Shown: piece by piece, positions 49,408 to 62,197 of the stretch
How positions within the stretch are numbered: the first letter of the stretch is position 1
Layout of the letters: each line of letters starts with the position of its first letter
Source: Apostichopus japonicus
Taxonomy: Eukaryota; Echinodermata; Holothuroidea; Aspidochirotida; Stichopodidae
Direction of reading: 5' to 3'
DNA: 64,000 nucleotides
Assembly: GCF_037975245.1 (NCBI RefSeq)
Contig: NC_092567.1
Span: forward strand, 9,131,214 to 9,195,213
The notes under the pieces: generated by a model
Told to the model about the DNA's origin: nothing
The model's database searches: none
What the model saw: only the letters and a program-made list of their open reading frames with translations
Made by a program: the position numbers and the translations under genes

Positions 49408-52217
49408 GTCTTACTTCTCCATTGTTCTGTTTATAAGTAGTTTGCTCGATCCATTTATGATGATAGCAATATTAGCTAATATATATCATTTTATCTTTAT
49501 ATTTCAGCTCAAATACATGATCATCTAACATCGCCAATCATCAGCAGGCAGGACTGTGACGTCATTCACTCTCTTCTCAAACCGATGGCAGTAATTTCAG
49601 TGAGAAAGAATCTGATAAAGGGTTTAGGTTGTTAATATCTCCCAAATACTACAAACATCGCCAGATAAAGCCCCTGTATAATACACATGCGAATCACGAT
49701 CCACTGCGTGCACGTGTATGTTCATATACATACACACACGCATAGCGTTAGCAAGAACTTCCCAATTGAGCATCAACAGTGCAAGACCCAGCCAATGAGA
49801 AGCGAGGTGTGCAAATGATGGCCTTTACCGCGCTGGGAAAAAAATCTCGCGTACTAGTGTGATTGTGACGTCATAATATTTCTGTCTTCATTAAAGGTAA
49901 TCTTGATGAACACTGTACCTTTTACAGTCAGTATGGATGGATCTTGTTTCGATATTAAGTTGTACAATACAACTAATAACTCCAAATCATACAAAGATGT
50001 GAAATATGTAGGTAACTGCATGTGTGTTATAAGGGATGGCTTTCGGCAGACTTTTAGTCTTAAGTTCAAAAGTCAATAAATAAGTCATATTATTAAAGTT
50101 TCTACAGCTATTCTGGTTTTGTCAGATATTCACCTTTAAAATATGCTGGATGTCTGGAATGCTCCTTAAAAGCTAATTTGACCGTGACGTAGGCTCCTCA
50201 GTGCAGGTCTAAATATTAATGTAAAGCTATTGTTTCATAAATGTTAATGTTACTCAACAAAGATAAGGTTTCTTAACTTCACATTCCAATCAGAGATAAT
50301 TTTGATGAATTTCAATTCCATTTGTCCGTGTAAATGTTGTACCACGTAGAATTTGTTCTTGTATTCGATGAACTGACATGACTGTCTCCGTATTATATTA
50401 AATAGTCCAGTAATCTTTACTGATGAACTCAGCTGTTTAAAGTAACATGTCTAAAAATGCTGTAGTAAAACAACCTAGACTGAAAGCCAGTGGTCTAATG
50501 TTGAGCTTAAAGTTATCCTTTAATATACTACATGTTCAACTACATAGTTTTGAGCTTTAAAATCTACAAGACGAAATTTGTTAGGTTTTGTTAGTTACAT
50601 TGCTGTCGTTCTGGGACTAGATGGGTTACAAGGTGGTGGAGACATAACTGTTATCTTGTGACCATATCTAAATCTGACGTATATGCTGCTAAAGTTTGTA
50701 GAGACTGTACACTATATTTCTTATTAAGAGACAGCGACCTTAGTTTCGCCACCAACTGAAATAATATGGTGACGTCACTGATTACCAAGTTTAAGAAATG
50801 ACAATTGACAATTTACTATGTGTGTGTCTTGACTTTAGCTCGATGTAATTTAGAACATAACAAAAACAGAGAAGCACATGTTACAAAGAATGAGTAATTA
50901 TGAGAAACGCGTCCACTATTAATTAAGATATATTACCCCACCTATTAGGCGAGTTTAACCATAGGTAGCATATATAATTTGAATTTTATTGCTAGCGGTT
51001 TAAATAAAGAGAAAGGTTGTTCTACCTACTCGCGTATCCCTGGTCAGATATTGCTGGTGACCTGCTCTCGACCTCCATGCACTCCTCGTTGCAGGGTATA
51101 ACATCCTTTATTGATCCAATTGTGTGTAATGATATGATTCATCAAAAATCCAGACCCCTATCTCCACCTTCCTACCACCCCCCCTCACCTTCCCCTACTA
51201 ACACTTTACTACTCAGAACAATACATAAACACCTAACTCTGTTAATATTTTTAAACTATTTTCTAGCTGACATGTTTAAAATCTGTATATACTGTATCCA
51301 CATGCATTCGGTAAGTAGAAGTGCGTGATTAAACTTTTATGTGGTTTCTTCGTTCTTTCTTTTAATAAATTTAGATTTAAACCCTGACATATCGGTTACG
51401 TAATGTCTTAAATCTAACTAGAGTAGAGCCACAACGTTAGGACTAAATAACATTCATTAGTTATCTACACTAACATTGTGTTATTAAAATAGATCTACAA
51501 GAACTTATATGTGATATTAATTAATATCTGTGATGTTTTTGTTCTAAGTCAGCATTTCTTCATTTATTTCTGTTTCTATGTATTATCGTTCTTAACATGA
51601 ATACAATAAGATGACGTCATGTTACGTCATATTATATGATCATATAACAAATGTATAGTATGTGTAACTGAGACTTTAATAACTTCACCGATCAATACTT
51701 TATTTTGGATAATTATTTTAAGCTTCGCTTTATGAATGTTTTCATTGATTTATGATCTGTACATTTCATATCATCATTTTAATAATTGCGTTTATTATTA
51801 ATAATTGTACGGCATATCCTATTCGATGTACGCTCAAAATAGTTCACCGACAAACAAACATACACACGTTTCTATTGAGTGTTAACGTTAACTCTTCGAA
51901 CGTAACAGTCAAGTTAAGGATGCTTTGATCATGCGCAATTAGTTATATTTCTCCAGGTATGATAACATGACGTCGATATAGGATTTATAACATTACTACA
52001 GAAATTAAGGAGATAGACAGGTTCCCATTATTGTTAGCGCTTTTCGTTATGTTTTGAATCAAAACTGACTGTAACGTCGAAAATCTTAAAAATGAAAATC
52101 AAGAGGAAAATTTACATTTGGCTTATTACAGAGAATCACACACTAAGCATCCTGGTGAAATGTGAATCCAATCCCTATATTGCGTTTTTGAGATATCGAT
52201 AGCTGACATTTTAACAG
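49408..52217. other. 3' region of the LRR gene and intergenic DNA
   Basis: An acceptor-like TTTATATTTCAG ends at 49507 and the DNA after it is open in one frame to 49634, so a 3' UTR or coding exon may lie there. AATAAA at 50075-50080 is a candidate polyadenylation signal. The remainder is AT-rich and no gene was recognised. Confidence 0.4.
50075..50080 (+). terminator. Candidate polyadenylation signal
   Basis: AATAAA in AGTCAATAAATAAGTC, 1.1 kb after the last well-supported exon. Such hexamers are common by chance in AT-rich DNA, so this is only a candidate for the end of the LRR transcript. Confidence 0.3.
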
Positions 52218-52366
52218 TTTTTACTGAAAGTGAACTTGAAGCTGACAGGTGTGATGTCATAGCAGGTGTGATTTCAGGTGATGTCGAGTGTGATGCCACT
52301 GACAGCAAATGTTTTCACTTCCTTGGTTTGACTTTAAATTGCGAAAGATCCCAACTTTGTTTAAAG
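52218..52366 (+). CDS. Candidate internal exon, unknown gene
   Basis: The acceptor is GCTGACATTTTAACAG and the donor AAAG|GTAAGTG is excellent. The frame is open through the exon (and back to 52166), entering in phase 1 and leaving in phase 0. It reads FTESELEADRCDVIAGVISG, then DVECDATDSKCFHFLGLTLN and CERSQLCLK, with acidic, Cys and Leu residues as in a real protein. No family is recognised. It follows the presumed end of the LRR gene, so it may be the start of another gene or a further exon of the same locus. Confidence 0.33.
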
Positions 52367-54331
52367 GTAAGTGACAATTACAATACCCATAGTTTAGTAC
52401 AACCAATTTTGACAAAGAAAATTAGACTCCCCTCGCCCCCCCCCCTTTTTTTGATTCCTTGTGGAAGGCAAAAGGAACCTATGCGATGGTGATGTCGTGT
52501 ACGTGTGTCTGTGTTTGCTTCTGTGACACTGGCTTGGGTCCGCGATAACTCAACAACGGAGTGATGGATATTTGTCGTACTTGCTAAATGTAGATGTATT
52601 ATAGTAAGAAGGTGTGCCCTATTTGTTAGCGCTGACTTTATGAATATTAATGAGGTGATTCACTTTTGGACCCGAAGTTGTAAGCCCCAATATTTGTGGG
52701 ACCATTTGAGCGCAAAGTTTAATTGGGCCCAAATTTTGGGAACGGGCAAAATGTTATATTGCAATAACTCCATAACCTTCAAGTACATCAGATTGTATCC
52801 AAACTTGGAATACAGTTGTTGGTTAATAGCTGGTACATGTGGCCATCAATATTATGATACCGTATTGGGTGATGACGTAAAACACTTTCATATTCCACTA
52901 ATCAAGTAACCATAGCGACCGTTGGATTCTTGTTAATATTGTATCGTCTATATTTACCTTCCGTTGATATTATAGTACTAAATATTAGTTTAGTTTAATT
53001 TTGAAATATTACATTTTGCCTTCATTAATTGGTTCATATACAGTCTTGTCTTGTTACATAATTTTTACTCTTCATTTTGTTCTTTCATTGTTATTTTAAT
53101 GCGCTTTATAAATGATTCTACTGGTTTCGTTTTAATTCAGATCTTTATTATCTTTATACTCAGACATTTTCCTTCGATTTAGAACAATTCTAAGACTATA
53201 TCTAATATTTGCTCTAATTATTGTTATATTTAGTCATTGATTATTAGATTGCTTTCTACTTCATCCATTTATTAATTTTACTTTTTTTTCAAGATTTAGT
53301 TGCTTTATTTCGTTCCTCCTATTTCTATGTTATGAATTAATCTTTGATAATACTCACGCGTAATACAGTGAATATTAGAAGAATATTGTTGAATGTTATA
53401 ATGATAACAATGGCTGGCTGTCTATCGTTATACCATTAATTGTGTTATTCAAAATCAAACTAAAACAATGTCTTAGACATTAATTAATAACAATGACATG
53501 TTTTGGTTTTTAATCCAGTTTTTTGTTCTATTATTATGATCTCTAATTGTGTTTCTTTGAAGACAATAGGAACACGTGACTGACGTATTATAGTAATATT
53601 CTAACATAATAGCAGCAAAGATACTGTTCTGTATATTTGACATGAACCTTAAATGCAATGATCGGCTCTCCATATATATCTTTCATTCTTCTTGTATCGT
53701 TATTTGGCTTCTTCTTATCAATTATGCTGGTTGATGATTAATGAATATTCATGATCTCTTCATTTTAATTCAGTTTTTGTCGTAACTGCTTTATCGTAAT
53801 TGGATATTATGAAGCTTTAAAGTTTACCAATATAAACCCAAGCCCTGTCACGCAAAACTGAATATATTTACATAACTACAAACACAGATTAACATATGAA
53901 TATGGAAAAAAATCACTGCGTTGCGGTATCTGTTTATGATATTACATATTTCCAAGGAAATAATTATCCCTTTATTTTGTAATTGTTCTTGGTATCTTCC
54001 GTATTTCTGCATGTAAGTATTCATATACAATTTTGGCAACCAATCACACTTGTTCCCTTTGAGGCGATCCCGGTCTCTCATTGTGATACAATTACAACCT
54101 ATTCATCCCATTTATATGTTACTATATCATAAGTTCATATCGTAGAATCTTATAATGAAATGATTGATATGTATTGATATTGTGATGTCAATGGAAGCAA
54201 TAAAAGAAAACTAATCAGAGATATATTGTCAACAGTGTTATCTCTGTGTAACATGTAGTCTATGTACTAACTTGTTCTGGTCTGCATCAAGATCACACAG
54301 AAGGTTATGGCTATACAGTAACTCTCAAAAC
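52367..54331. other. AT-rich DNA, no gene recognised
   Basis: No repeat ends or exons could be supported. A C-run lies at 52437-52445. Confidence 0.45.
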
Positions 54332-55871
54332 CAGCGACGTAGCCAGGAATTTGAAAGGGGGGGAGCACTTTTTGCGATTGATATTGATTTTCAAAAATTT
54401 AGGCACGACTATCTGAGCGGAGCGCCACCATCGGTTGGCGCGGAGCGTACAAGAAATTTTTTGGTTTTACAAACCCCCCAGATGGCCGGAAACGGCCCTT
54501 CCCGAGTGTTCATGCTGGTTCCATGGCTTCTTCCTAACTTGAGACACCTCATTCAATATCACTTTTCAACCAAAAAAACAAACGAGTTAAGATACATAAA
54601 GATACATAATTCAATAATACATAATGTATTTAAAATTAGCAAGGTACATGTACAGAGTAGTCTTACTTTTCAACTGCTGATACTACTTTACATATATAGA
54701 TAGGCCAGAAATGTCTTAGATACAACTATAGCCAGTAATTGTCTTTGATACAACTGTAAATGTTTAAGTTAGCCTAATAAGAGAAGGCGAGAGCTATCCG
54801 ACGATTGCCATCTGATTCAAATTTCTCAACTGTTTTCTCAACTGAAATATTATCTGCGTAAACAAGTTCTTAACTAGATGTTACAACACTGACAAGATCG
54901 GATCCTATGGTCTTTTTCGGCGGGTAGAGTGTTGAATGAAACGGCACGCGATAGAAATGACAGCCTAAATTAGAAGACTAGGTCACCTAATTAAGCCATA
55001 TTCTTGCTACGTTCATTTCAATAGTTATTCCTGTCTAGACTTTTAAACTCGTTCAGCAAGCTTATGGATTTGAAATATGGGTGTTTTTAAAAAAAGATAA
55101 CTTGGCCAAAAAAAGTGTAGGCCCGGGCCCACAGTGCTATATACTGGCTACGCCCCTGATCATATGATATCATATTATCAGCAGATTTTGTTTCCTGTTT
55201 GAATTCTTTTACATGTTCTTTTACATAATATATCAGAAAGACGAACATAGTGCTCTTTTACAATTTTTCAAGTAGGATGATTCTTGTTTATTCCAATGTC
55301 TGGACTTTAATACATTTGACCAACTTAACTGATCAATGGACAATATAAACTTTCATATTTTGGAATATAGCCAGATATGCAGTGGCCTAAAAACAAATAT
55401 CGTTATCGACGTGTATTAGCAGTGTAATAATTATTTATAGGAAGTGCGTATCACGTACGATTGCTAGCTTAGCTTCATAACATGCTGTTCGTGCAACAAC
55501 TTAGGACGAATCATAGAAAGGATGAGAACGAACGTTGTTGACGTTGTTGTGCATACGGTTCGTGACATTCCATAGAGTGCGGTTAGGTAGGCAATATGTA
55601 TTTTATTACGCAGTGGCCAACTGTAGGCTTGTAATAGGCTATAGGCTAAATTTAGCTAATTGCATCTGCCAAACTAAGTAAGTAGTTGAATCAGTAGGCG
55701 TGAATGTTACTACGATTATAATTGAGTTAACGGAGCTGACGAGTATTCAAGATCAAAAGAGCACTGACAAAATACCATGCTAAAAAAACAACAGTTTTTA
55801 AACATTTTTTTCGACACTGAAAGGGGAGGGGAGCGGTCGCTCCCCCTGCTCCCCCCCTGGCTACGTCCCTG
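54332..55871 (+). mobile_element. hAT-like element, CAGNGACGTAGCCAGG ends (copy 3), with insert
   Basis: Left end CAGCGACGTAGCCAGGAATT, right end CCTGGCTACGTCCCTG. The 8-bp target ctcaaaac is repeated exactly at 54324-54331 and 55872-55879. Compared with 23141-23916 it carries extra sequence from about 54397 to 55160. The insert starts in the GC-rich hairpin module and ends in GGCTACGCCCCTG, the end of another family. Beyond it the shared interior resumes with ATCATATGATAT and TATCAGCAGATTTTG. Confidence 0.9.
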
Positions 55872-55879
55872 CTCAAAAC

Positions 55880-56744
55880 AGATGACGCTGGTATATATAG
55901 TTGCTGTTGAGATAAAGACATTCTTCTTCTCCTGATAAAAGTGTCGCTATCGCTCTATGTGCCGTAAATTTAAGCTTTCTCTTCAAGTTCATCCCAAACT
56001 TTTCTAGAAACAAATGTTGTTCCCCCCCTGACCTCAGATGACCTACAGAAATTTTGCGAAACCGGTAGATACTATGTACAAACTAGGTATGCTTCTGGCC
56101 TAGTGACGTAAGTTCAAATATAATTTGATTTCATTCAAACCAAACTAGAATCTGTTAAGAACTGTTTATCTGCTCCAAAGACTTGTTTTTATCTGTAATT
56201 CAAAGGCAGAATGTTAATGTATGATTCTGTATCGTTTCATTTCTATGACTGAGTAAATGGCTAATGTTATCCTTCATGGTGTGACATTGTGGTCTGCAGT
56301 GCATGAGATATATCTTCTCGTCAACAGCGCAGTTTATGGTATATCGCCAGCTGACATATTGTGGCAATTCATCCTAAGCAAGCGTTAGTATCAGATTGAT
56401 GAAAAGTTCAGTGATAGGGTAATGATTGTTCCTAGTTAATTTTGTATGTGTTTAATTAGTCAACGTACTGATAATGATCATTAAATTAATAAACAAATAC
56501 AACAGAACACACATCAAAGTTCAAGGTTGACAAAACGAAAGGTTCTCTATATTTGCACAACGATAAGGAGTATTTGGTTGTATAACGAAAACATTTCACT
56601 GGAAAACTGGATGATATTATTTTACGTCAGTGTTTAATAAAACCACCTACTGATAATAAACACGTACATTAAAAACACGAACTTAAGTTTAAGTTTAGCA
56701 CAAGTGAAATTTAGTTGATTGGCTGGGAAGTGGATGGGGTTGGG
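55880..56744. other. Intergenic DNA, no gene recognised
   Basis: No exon or repeat end could be supported between the two transposons. Confidence 0.45.
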
Positions 56745-57842
56745 CAAGGGCGGCGGAAGCACTTTTTAATCTGGGGGGGGGGGGCACCGACGTCGAAGGG
56801 CACTTTGCAGAAATTCGATTGGACTGATGCAGCCTGATATTTAGTACCCTTTATAACTTATTGTATTATTTTATTTGCGTATACACATCACTCCATCAAC
56901 CCCCCCCCCCCCTTAGTGGCGGAGCTAGGTGTAATGGTCAGGAGGCGAGAATGGTCTGTAGGCCGGGGGCGCTTTCGACACTATCTAAGCGGAGCGCCAC
57001 CACAGGTTGGCGCGGAGCGTTCAGAATTTTTTTGAGTAAAGATACTCCCTAGATCGCCGGAAATGACCCTTTCCGGGCCTTGCTAATTTGCAGATAAACG
57101 AAGAATAAATAGGTGTCGTCGCCATTTGGTCAGAAAATTACACCAACAAAATGTGACAAATGTCAATAGGTATTTGAGAGCGCAATAAAATAGTCAATAA
57201 TCGCGAATAATTAAAAAGTGGTAAAAAGGTTAAAAGGGCGCCAGCAGTCATTTTGAGTCCGCCACGGGGGCATCCGCCCCCTCTGACTGTATGGACGCTC
57301 CGCCACTGCCCCCCCCCCCAGGAAAAAATGCATACTAGCACTGCGATATCCAATGTGCAAATTGAAAACAAGGAACAAGTTTACTTTCGAGACAAAATGA
57401 GGTGAAATCATTATAAAGTCCAAGTCCATACACACGCGATCGATACATGCATGAAAGCAAATGAAATATGTCAAAATACGAAAGGATGGGGTATTAAAAC
57501 TAAACTCATTATTCATAGTAGGCTATAAATGGCTTCTGCTTATTACAAAGTCACAATGTAATATAGCAATGTATTTTTGGAAATGTATTAGGATTTTTCT
57601 GACAAATTGAATATGCATAATGGCACTCACCAGAATGCTAGAAGCCTTGTGGTAGTAAACATTTGAGTTTGACCCACATAAATTCATTATTACTTCCAAA
57701 TTAGGATTAGATCTCTTACTGAAATATCGCTGACCTAATAAGGTGATCAAGAGTACAATATTTTAGTAGAAAAAAGGTGCATTTTATCCTGAGGAATAGT
57801 GGGGGGCACGTGCCTCCTGTGCCCCCGGTTCCGCCGCCCTTG
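56745..57842 (-). mobile_element. hAT-like element, CAAGGGCGGCGGAA ends (copy 2)
   Basis: The ends are CAAGGGCGGCGGAAGCACTT and GGTTCCGCCGCCCTTG, with the exact target duplication gggttggg at 56737-56744 and 57843-57850. It is the reverse of the copies at 5843 and 59763 and lacks the insertion at 6007, preserving the empty target near 57652. The 395-bp element at 56914-57308 is inserted in it. Confidence 0.92.
56914..57308 (+). mobile_element. Nested element, AGTGGCGGAGC ends, with GC-rich module
   Basis: The left end is (T)AGTGGCGGAGCTAGG and the right end GACGCTCCGCCACTG. It sits in a run of C, so the 8-bp flanks (ccccccct, cccccccc) are uninformative although consistent. The hairpin module AGCGGAGCGCCACC...GGTTGGCGCGGAGCG is at 56986-57020. 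Confidence 0.78.
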
Positions 57843-57850
57843 GGGTTGGG

Positions 57851-59367
57851 GATTTTGAATCATTAGCATATATGACGTCATCAGCAACTGTTGGTATGTA
57901 AGATATGCAGCACCACATACATTGCACGGGAAGATGATAGTGGAGGGAAGGGGAATGGGGGGGGGTATATTGCTGTGGTTAAGTTCCATTATGTATCTGC
58001 AGTACTGGCTACATTCGCTTCAATATCTTACTATAAACAAAAATAAAACAATGTTGACGTATGTGAAGTATATTTTTACCCCTCTTTTGGGAGTTGGCGG
58101 GAAAAATTGTTTAGCAAGAAGAAATTCTAACGCAATAAGTTAGTTGATCCATTACGAGGGTGAGACAGGATCGGCATGGGTGTGAAAGGCTTCTGTTACC
58201 GGAAAGATGTTACAACCTGATCATGTTGGGTTAGGTTATAAGTGAAAATAATGTAACATTTAACGACGCTTTAAATTGTACTTTTGTGCTTATTTGTAAC
58301 ATTTTTGTTTCGTCTCCCTAGCCAAGCCATGTAAGGTTAACTACTATGATAATATTATTAACCTATCTTACCATATGGATTGGGCCGTGCACCTGCTGAA
58401 AAAATAAATTGTTTGAACTAATAATACAGGATAAAATACATTTGTGTTATCTGACAAGTTAAGTGTAATATTTTACTGCTTCATTTACAAGCATTCTATC
58501 TGCATGTATTATTACATCGTGTAATGATATCTTAATTAACCTGAAGTTACTCTTTAGAAAACGTTACTTTACACATCAGTGATGAAAAGAAAGTGTTCCT
58601 CTCTTTGTAAACCATAAAAAAAGACGTATTACGACTTACCAAGAATGTTACCAAAATCTTCAGAGTATTCAAAATTAAATTGCAGTTCATCAAATTAAGG
58701 TTTCTTGTTTTAAGTCGGTTAATGAGAGCAATTAAAAAGTACATAAAGCTTGTAACCCGTCGTCATCCAGCTATTTCTTTTCTAGATTAAATCCTTCGAA
58801 GAACTGAAGATGAACTGGTAATATCCAAACTTTAATTTACTGTTTGTTTGAATTAAGCATAACAATTTTAACGAACAACTTTACTACGGTAGTCCTGAAG
58901 CGAATAATAGATTCATCAAATCAATCTAACTATTTGTTTTAAATATACAAAAAATAATCTTCTTAGCCTAAAACGAAAGAGTCCAACGTTACAGACTACC
59001 ATTCAATCTAAAAAATGCACGTAAAATATATTACATTCAAAATAAAACCATTTCTCTGCACTGACCTTAACAATATCAGCATTGATCGCCGCACAGTTCT
59101 CATATCTCTGTGAATAAATGGTACGAGCGCCCTCTTAAATAATAAAGTTTGAATCACACGGGAGAAGGACATAACTATCTTTTGATTATAACAAGATTAC
59201 CGAAAGGTGAATAATGTGGATTACGGTCAGGGAAGTCAGAGTGAGGTTGTAGGATTATTTCGATCATCCATGTTTATTTGAGATTGGAAGGGCCGCCCTG
59301 ACGTAAGTTAGTTGTTGATGTTCACAAGAATCAATATTCAAAGAACATCATGATATACATATTAAAC
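57851..59367. other. Intergenic DNA with one possible terminal exon
   Basis: Apart from the candidate at 58786-58821, no feature was recognised. AATAAA at 59041-59046 is one of several chance-level polyadenylation hexamers. Confidence 0.4.
58786..58821 (+). CDS. Weak candidate last exon
   Basis: The acceptor CTATTTCTTTTCTAG is good, and phase 0 reading gives IKSFEELKMNW then TAA. This phase would fit the end of the candidate exon at 52366 (phase 0). An 11-codon frame is easily obtained by chance, so this is only a note for comparison with transcripts. Confidence 0.18.
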   Translation: MKSFEELKMNW

Positions 59368-59415
59368 CATAGGCGTACGAGGCGGGGGGCAGGGGGCAGA
59401 CTGCCCCCCCCCCAA

Positions 59416-59563
59416 ATTTCCAGAGGACAAGAAATTCGGGCAAAAGTCCTGAAAAATTCGGGCAGCCTAAGAGGAGAAAAAAATATATATATTTTTTTTT
59501 TTCTCCTCTTAGGCTGCCCGAATTGGTCAGGACTTTTGCCCGAATTTCTTGTCCTCTGGAAAT
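59416..59563. repeat. 148-bp near-perfect palindrome
   Basis: ATTTCCAGAGGACAAGAAAT on the left returns as ATTTCTTGTCCTCTGGAAAT on the right. The arms of about 70 bp agree except for two bases (AAAA against CCAA near the middle) and a length difference in the A/T run. The centre is a short AT repeat. Overlapping frames on both strands translate nearly the same sequence because of it. Confidence 0.95.
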
Positions 59564-59762
59564 ATATATATGTATATAAATATGCAGTAGCTTGCCTGAA
59601 TCTTTTTCAAATTTTTGCCCGACGATTCCATGATTTTCTTTATTTAGCATCATGATGCCCGAATATTCCCGTGTAACACCACCGTAAGCGCAGTTCATCT
59701 GGGCTACCACGCTTTTTGCACGATCATTTTTTTTTTCTAATCAGTCAATTGTATACCTGGAC

Positions 59763-60412
59763 CAAGGGCGGCGGAACCGGGGGGGGGCACAGGGGGCACG
59801 TGCCCCCCACTTTACCTCAGGTTAAAAATGTGCCTTTTTTCTACATAAAAATTGAGGTGCCTCAAGTTAGCAAGAGGCCAGGGAACCAGAATGAACACTC
59901 GGGAAGGGCCGTTTCCGGCCATCTGAGGGGTTTGTAAAACCAAAAATTTTCTAGTACGCTCCGCGCTAACCAATGGTGGCGCTCCGCTCAGACAGTCGTG
60001 CATACAACTTTGCAAATCCTGGCTAAGCCCATGACTTTTAATGAATTTATGTGGGTCAAACTCAAAGCTATTTCGAATGGAAAAGATTTGTTTAGATATT
60101 AACAAGAAAAAACTCTAATTCGGAAGATCCCTACATTAGCAACTAGCATGATTTCACCTCATTTTGTCTCAAAAGAAAACTTGTTCTTTGTTTCCCAATT
60201 TGCGCATTGGATATTGCAGTGCTAGTATGCATATTTTCCTTTAGGGGGGGGGGGCGTTGATGGAGTGATGTGTTTACACAAATAAGATAATACAAGAAGA
60301 GTTATAAAGGGTACTAAATATAAGGCTGCATCAGTCCAATCGAATATCTGCAAAGTGCCCTTTTATGTCGGTGCCCCCCCCCCCAAGATTAAAAGTGCTT
60401 CCGCCGCCCTTG
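59763..60412 (+). mobile_element. hAT-like element, CAAGGGCGGCGGAA ends (copy 3)
   Basis: Ends CAAGGGCGGCGGAACC and GCTTCCGCCGCCCTTG. The flanking 8-mers are acctggac (59755-59762) and acctgggc (60413-60420), 7 of 8 identical. The interior contains a reverse GC-rich module (59885-60000), absent from the same site in copy 1, so it was added later or exchanged. Confidence 0.9.
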
Positions 60413-60974
60413 ACCTGGGCATGCCCAACATGAGTGTATATAAGAAACGTATTCTTGTTCATGGATGGTGGGGGGGGGGGTGCCTACAGGCTTATCATAT
60501 TCTTTGTTATATTTTATACTTTTTTGTGAGACAAATTGTCTCACCCGACACAGCGACATGATCCCGCCTACGTGTCGTTGAATAATGTATGTTTTTTTCT
60601 GGAGGTAGCTGAGTACTGTGTTAAAATAATAAATAAGGTAACTAAATAGGAGCTTAAAAAATATACTGTCCCATTTTTCCCCTTCAAAGTGATGTTACCA
60701 TTTCTCTTCTTCTAATTTACCAAATTTTTGGGGAAGGGTAAATTTCTAAAACGTGAGATTATAAAATAAAGAATGTTTAGATGCAACTTGCAAGGCCTCA
60801 GAAGTGCTGTTTCCGGCAATCTGAGAGGCATTGTGTTCCAAAAATTTTCTTGTACGCTACGCGCCAACCGATGGTGGCGCTCCGCTTAGTTAGTGTCACG
60901 GGAACTTTCGGGCACAAAAAGTTCTGCCCCCCCCCCCCCAAACTGAAATGGTCCCGTACGCCTATGTATTAAAC

Positions 60975-61761
60975 ATCAAGAGAAACAAAGGTGGAATCAG
61001 AGCAATATACAGCTTACTACCGTTTAAGCTATTTCGATTCTTTGGAGGTTGGGCGGGGGAGTTTTGAGGGATTATAACCAATTTGATTTCGTTAAACGTT
61101 GTGAATACAACTGTACACTTACAGGCTAAATTTAGTTATAGCTAAATCATTCGTTTGAACGATATATTTATGGTGGGAGTAAAAGGCCAAACTTGTTTTT
61201 ATGTACAGAATTTGAACAGGATGACTATCGAAATATTGCTCGTTATGGACATTTGGCATATATGGATACAAACGATTATTCCGGTTAATTAGTCCATAAT
61301 CTAGCATTTTTTTACGTAATGCAATGGTATTAAGTAACTACCGCCAATAGTATGGTCTAAATAATCTCTTCACTAATGGTAATAGCAAACTTTCTGCATT
61401 AAGATATAATGTCCAGGCTAGCAAAATTACTGTAGAGTTGATTTTCATTGATATGTTTAAAGCACCACTGTAGTTTATACCTACCTTTATTTTTCCTTTT
61501 TCTCTTCGAAATTTCTGGACCAACCTTTATAATTCCTTTAATTATCAGAATTAATTATGCCATAATTGAATATAAATTGCTGCCATGGTTGAAATAGAAA
61601 TCCCCAAGTTTATATTCAATAGAACCATCATAAAAAAAAATGATTTTTTGTAATCCATTTACAGGGATTAAACAGCAACAATTAACGCATGCGCGAATTT
61701 AAGGACATTTCCCCTTCTTTGATCACACTGCTTCTTAAGAATATGATATATAATTGGGTTG
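60975..61761. other. AT-rich DNA, no gene recognised
   Basis: No repeats or exons could be supported. Confidence 0.45.
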
Positions 61762-62095
61762 CCGGACAAATACCCCCCAGGCAAATATCCCCGGACATAT
61801 CCCCCCGGACTCATACCCCCGGGACAAGTACCCCCCGGACAATCACCCCCCGGACAAAAATCCCCGAGGACGAATACCTCCGAGGACAACTACCCCCGGA
61901 CAAATACCCCCCGGACATACACCACCGAGGACAAATACCCCCGAGGATTAGTACCCCCCAGACAACTACCCCCGGACATACACCCACGAGGACAAATACC
62001 CCCGAGGACAATTAACCCCACCCCCCAGCAATTACCTCCGGGAAAACTCCGCACAAATACACAGGTACAGATACCTCACCCAGGTTACTACCCGA
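61762..62095. repeat. Left arm array, about 18-bp units
   Basis: Variants of CCCCCGGACAAATACC, with GGACAACTACC, GGACATACACC and GAGGACAAATACC, about 18 in number. The Pro/Arg/Thr-rich frames on both strands here are repeat artefacts. Confidence 0.92.
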
Positions 62096-62197
62096 ACTAA
62101 CCCAGAATACGCCCAGCTCCCCCCCCCCCCCACGAGCTGGTGAACTCCGTAGTACGAAAGCCCATTAGGGCCATGAAAGAAAATTTTCTTTGTCTGG

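Larger units (their letters stand above)
59368..60966 (+). mobile_element. hAT-like composite, CATAGGCGTACG ends
   Basis: Left end CATAGGCGTACGAGGC, right end GGTCCCGTACGCCTATG, exact 8-bp target duplication tattaaac at 59360-59367 and 60967-60974. Inside are a long perfect-arm palindrome (59416-59563), the complete element 59763-60412 with its own target duplication, and a reverse copy of the GC-rich module at 60783-60895. No transposase is seen. Confidence 0.92.

Noticed and set aside
59350-59710. Two opposed 100- to 120-codon frames sharing peptide sequence
   Set aside because: Both are produced by the palindrome at 59416-59563.
61689-62100. Pro/Thr-rich reading frames resembling a repeat protein
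   Set aside because: All three frames and the reverse strand are open because the DNA is an 18-bp array. The array is an inverted arm of a mobile element.
61559-62130. A reverse transcriptase or transposase gene hidden near the foldback element
   Set aside because: No frame on either strand shows a catalytic motif or sufficient length; all elements seen here are non-autonomous.
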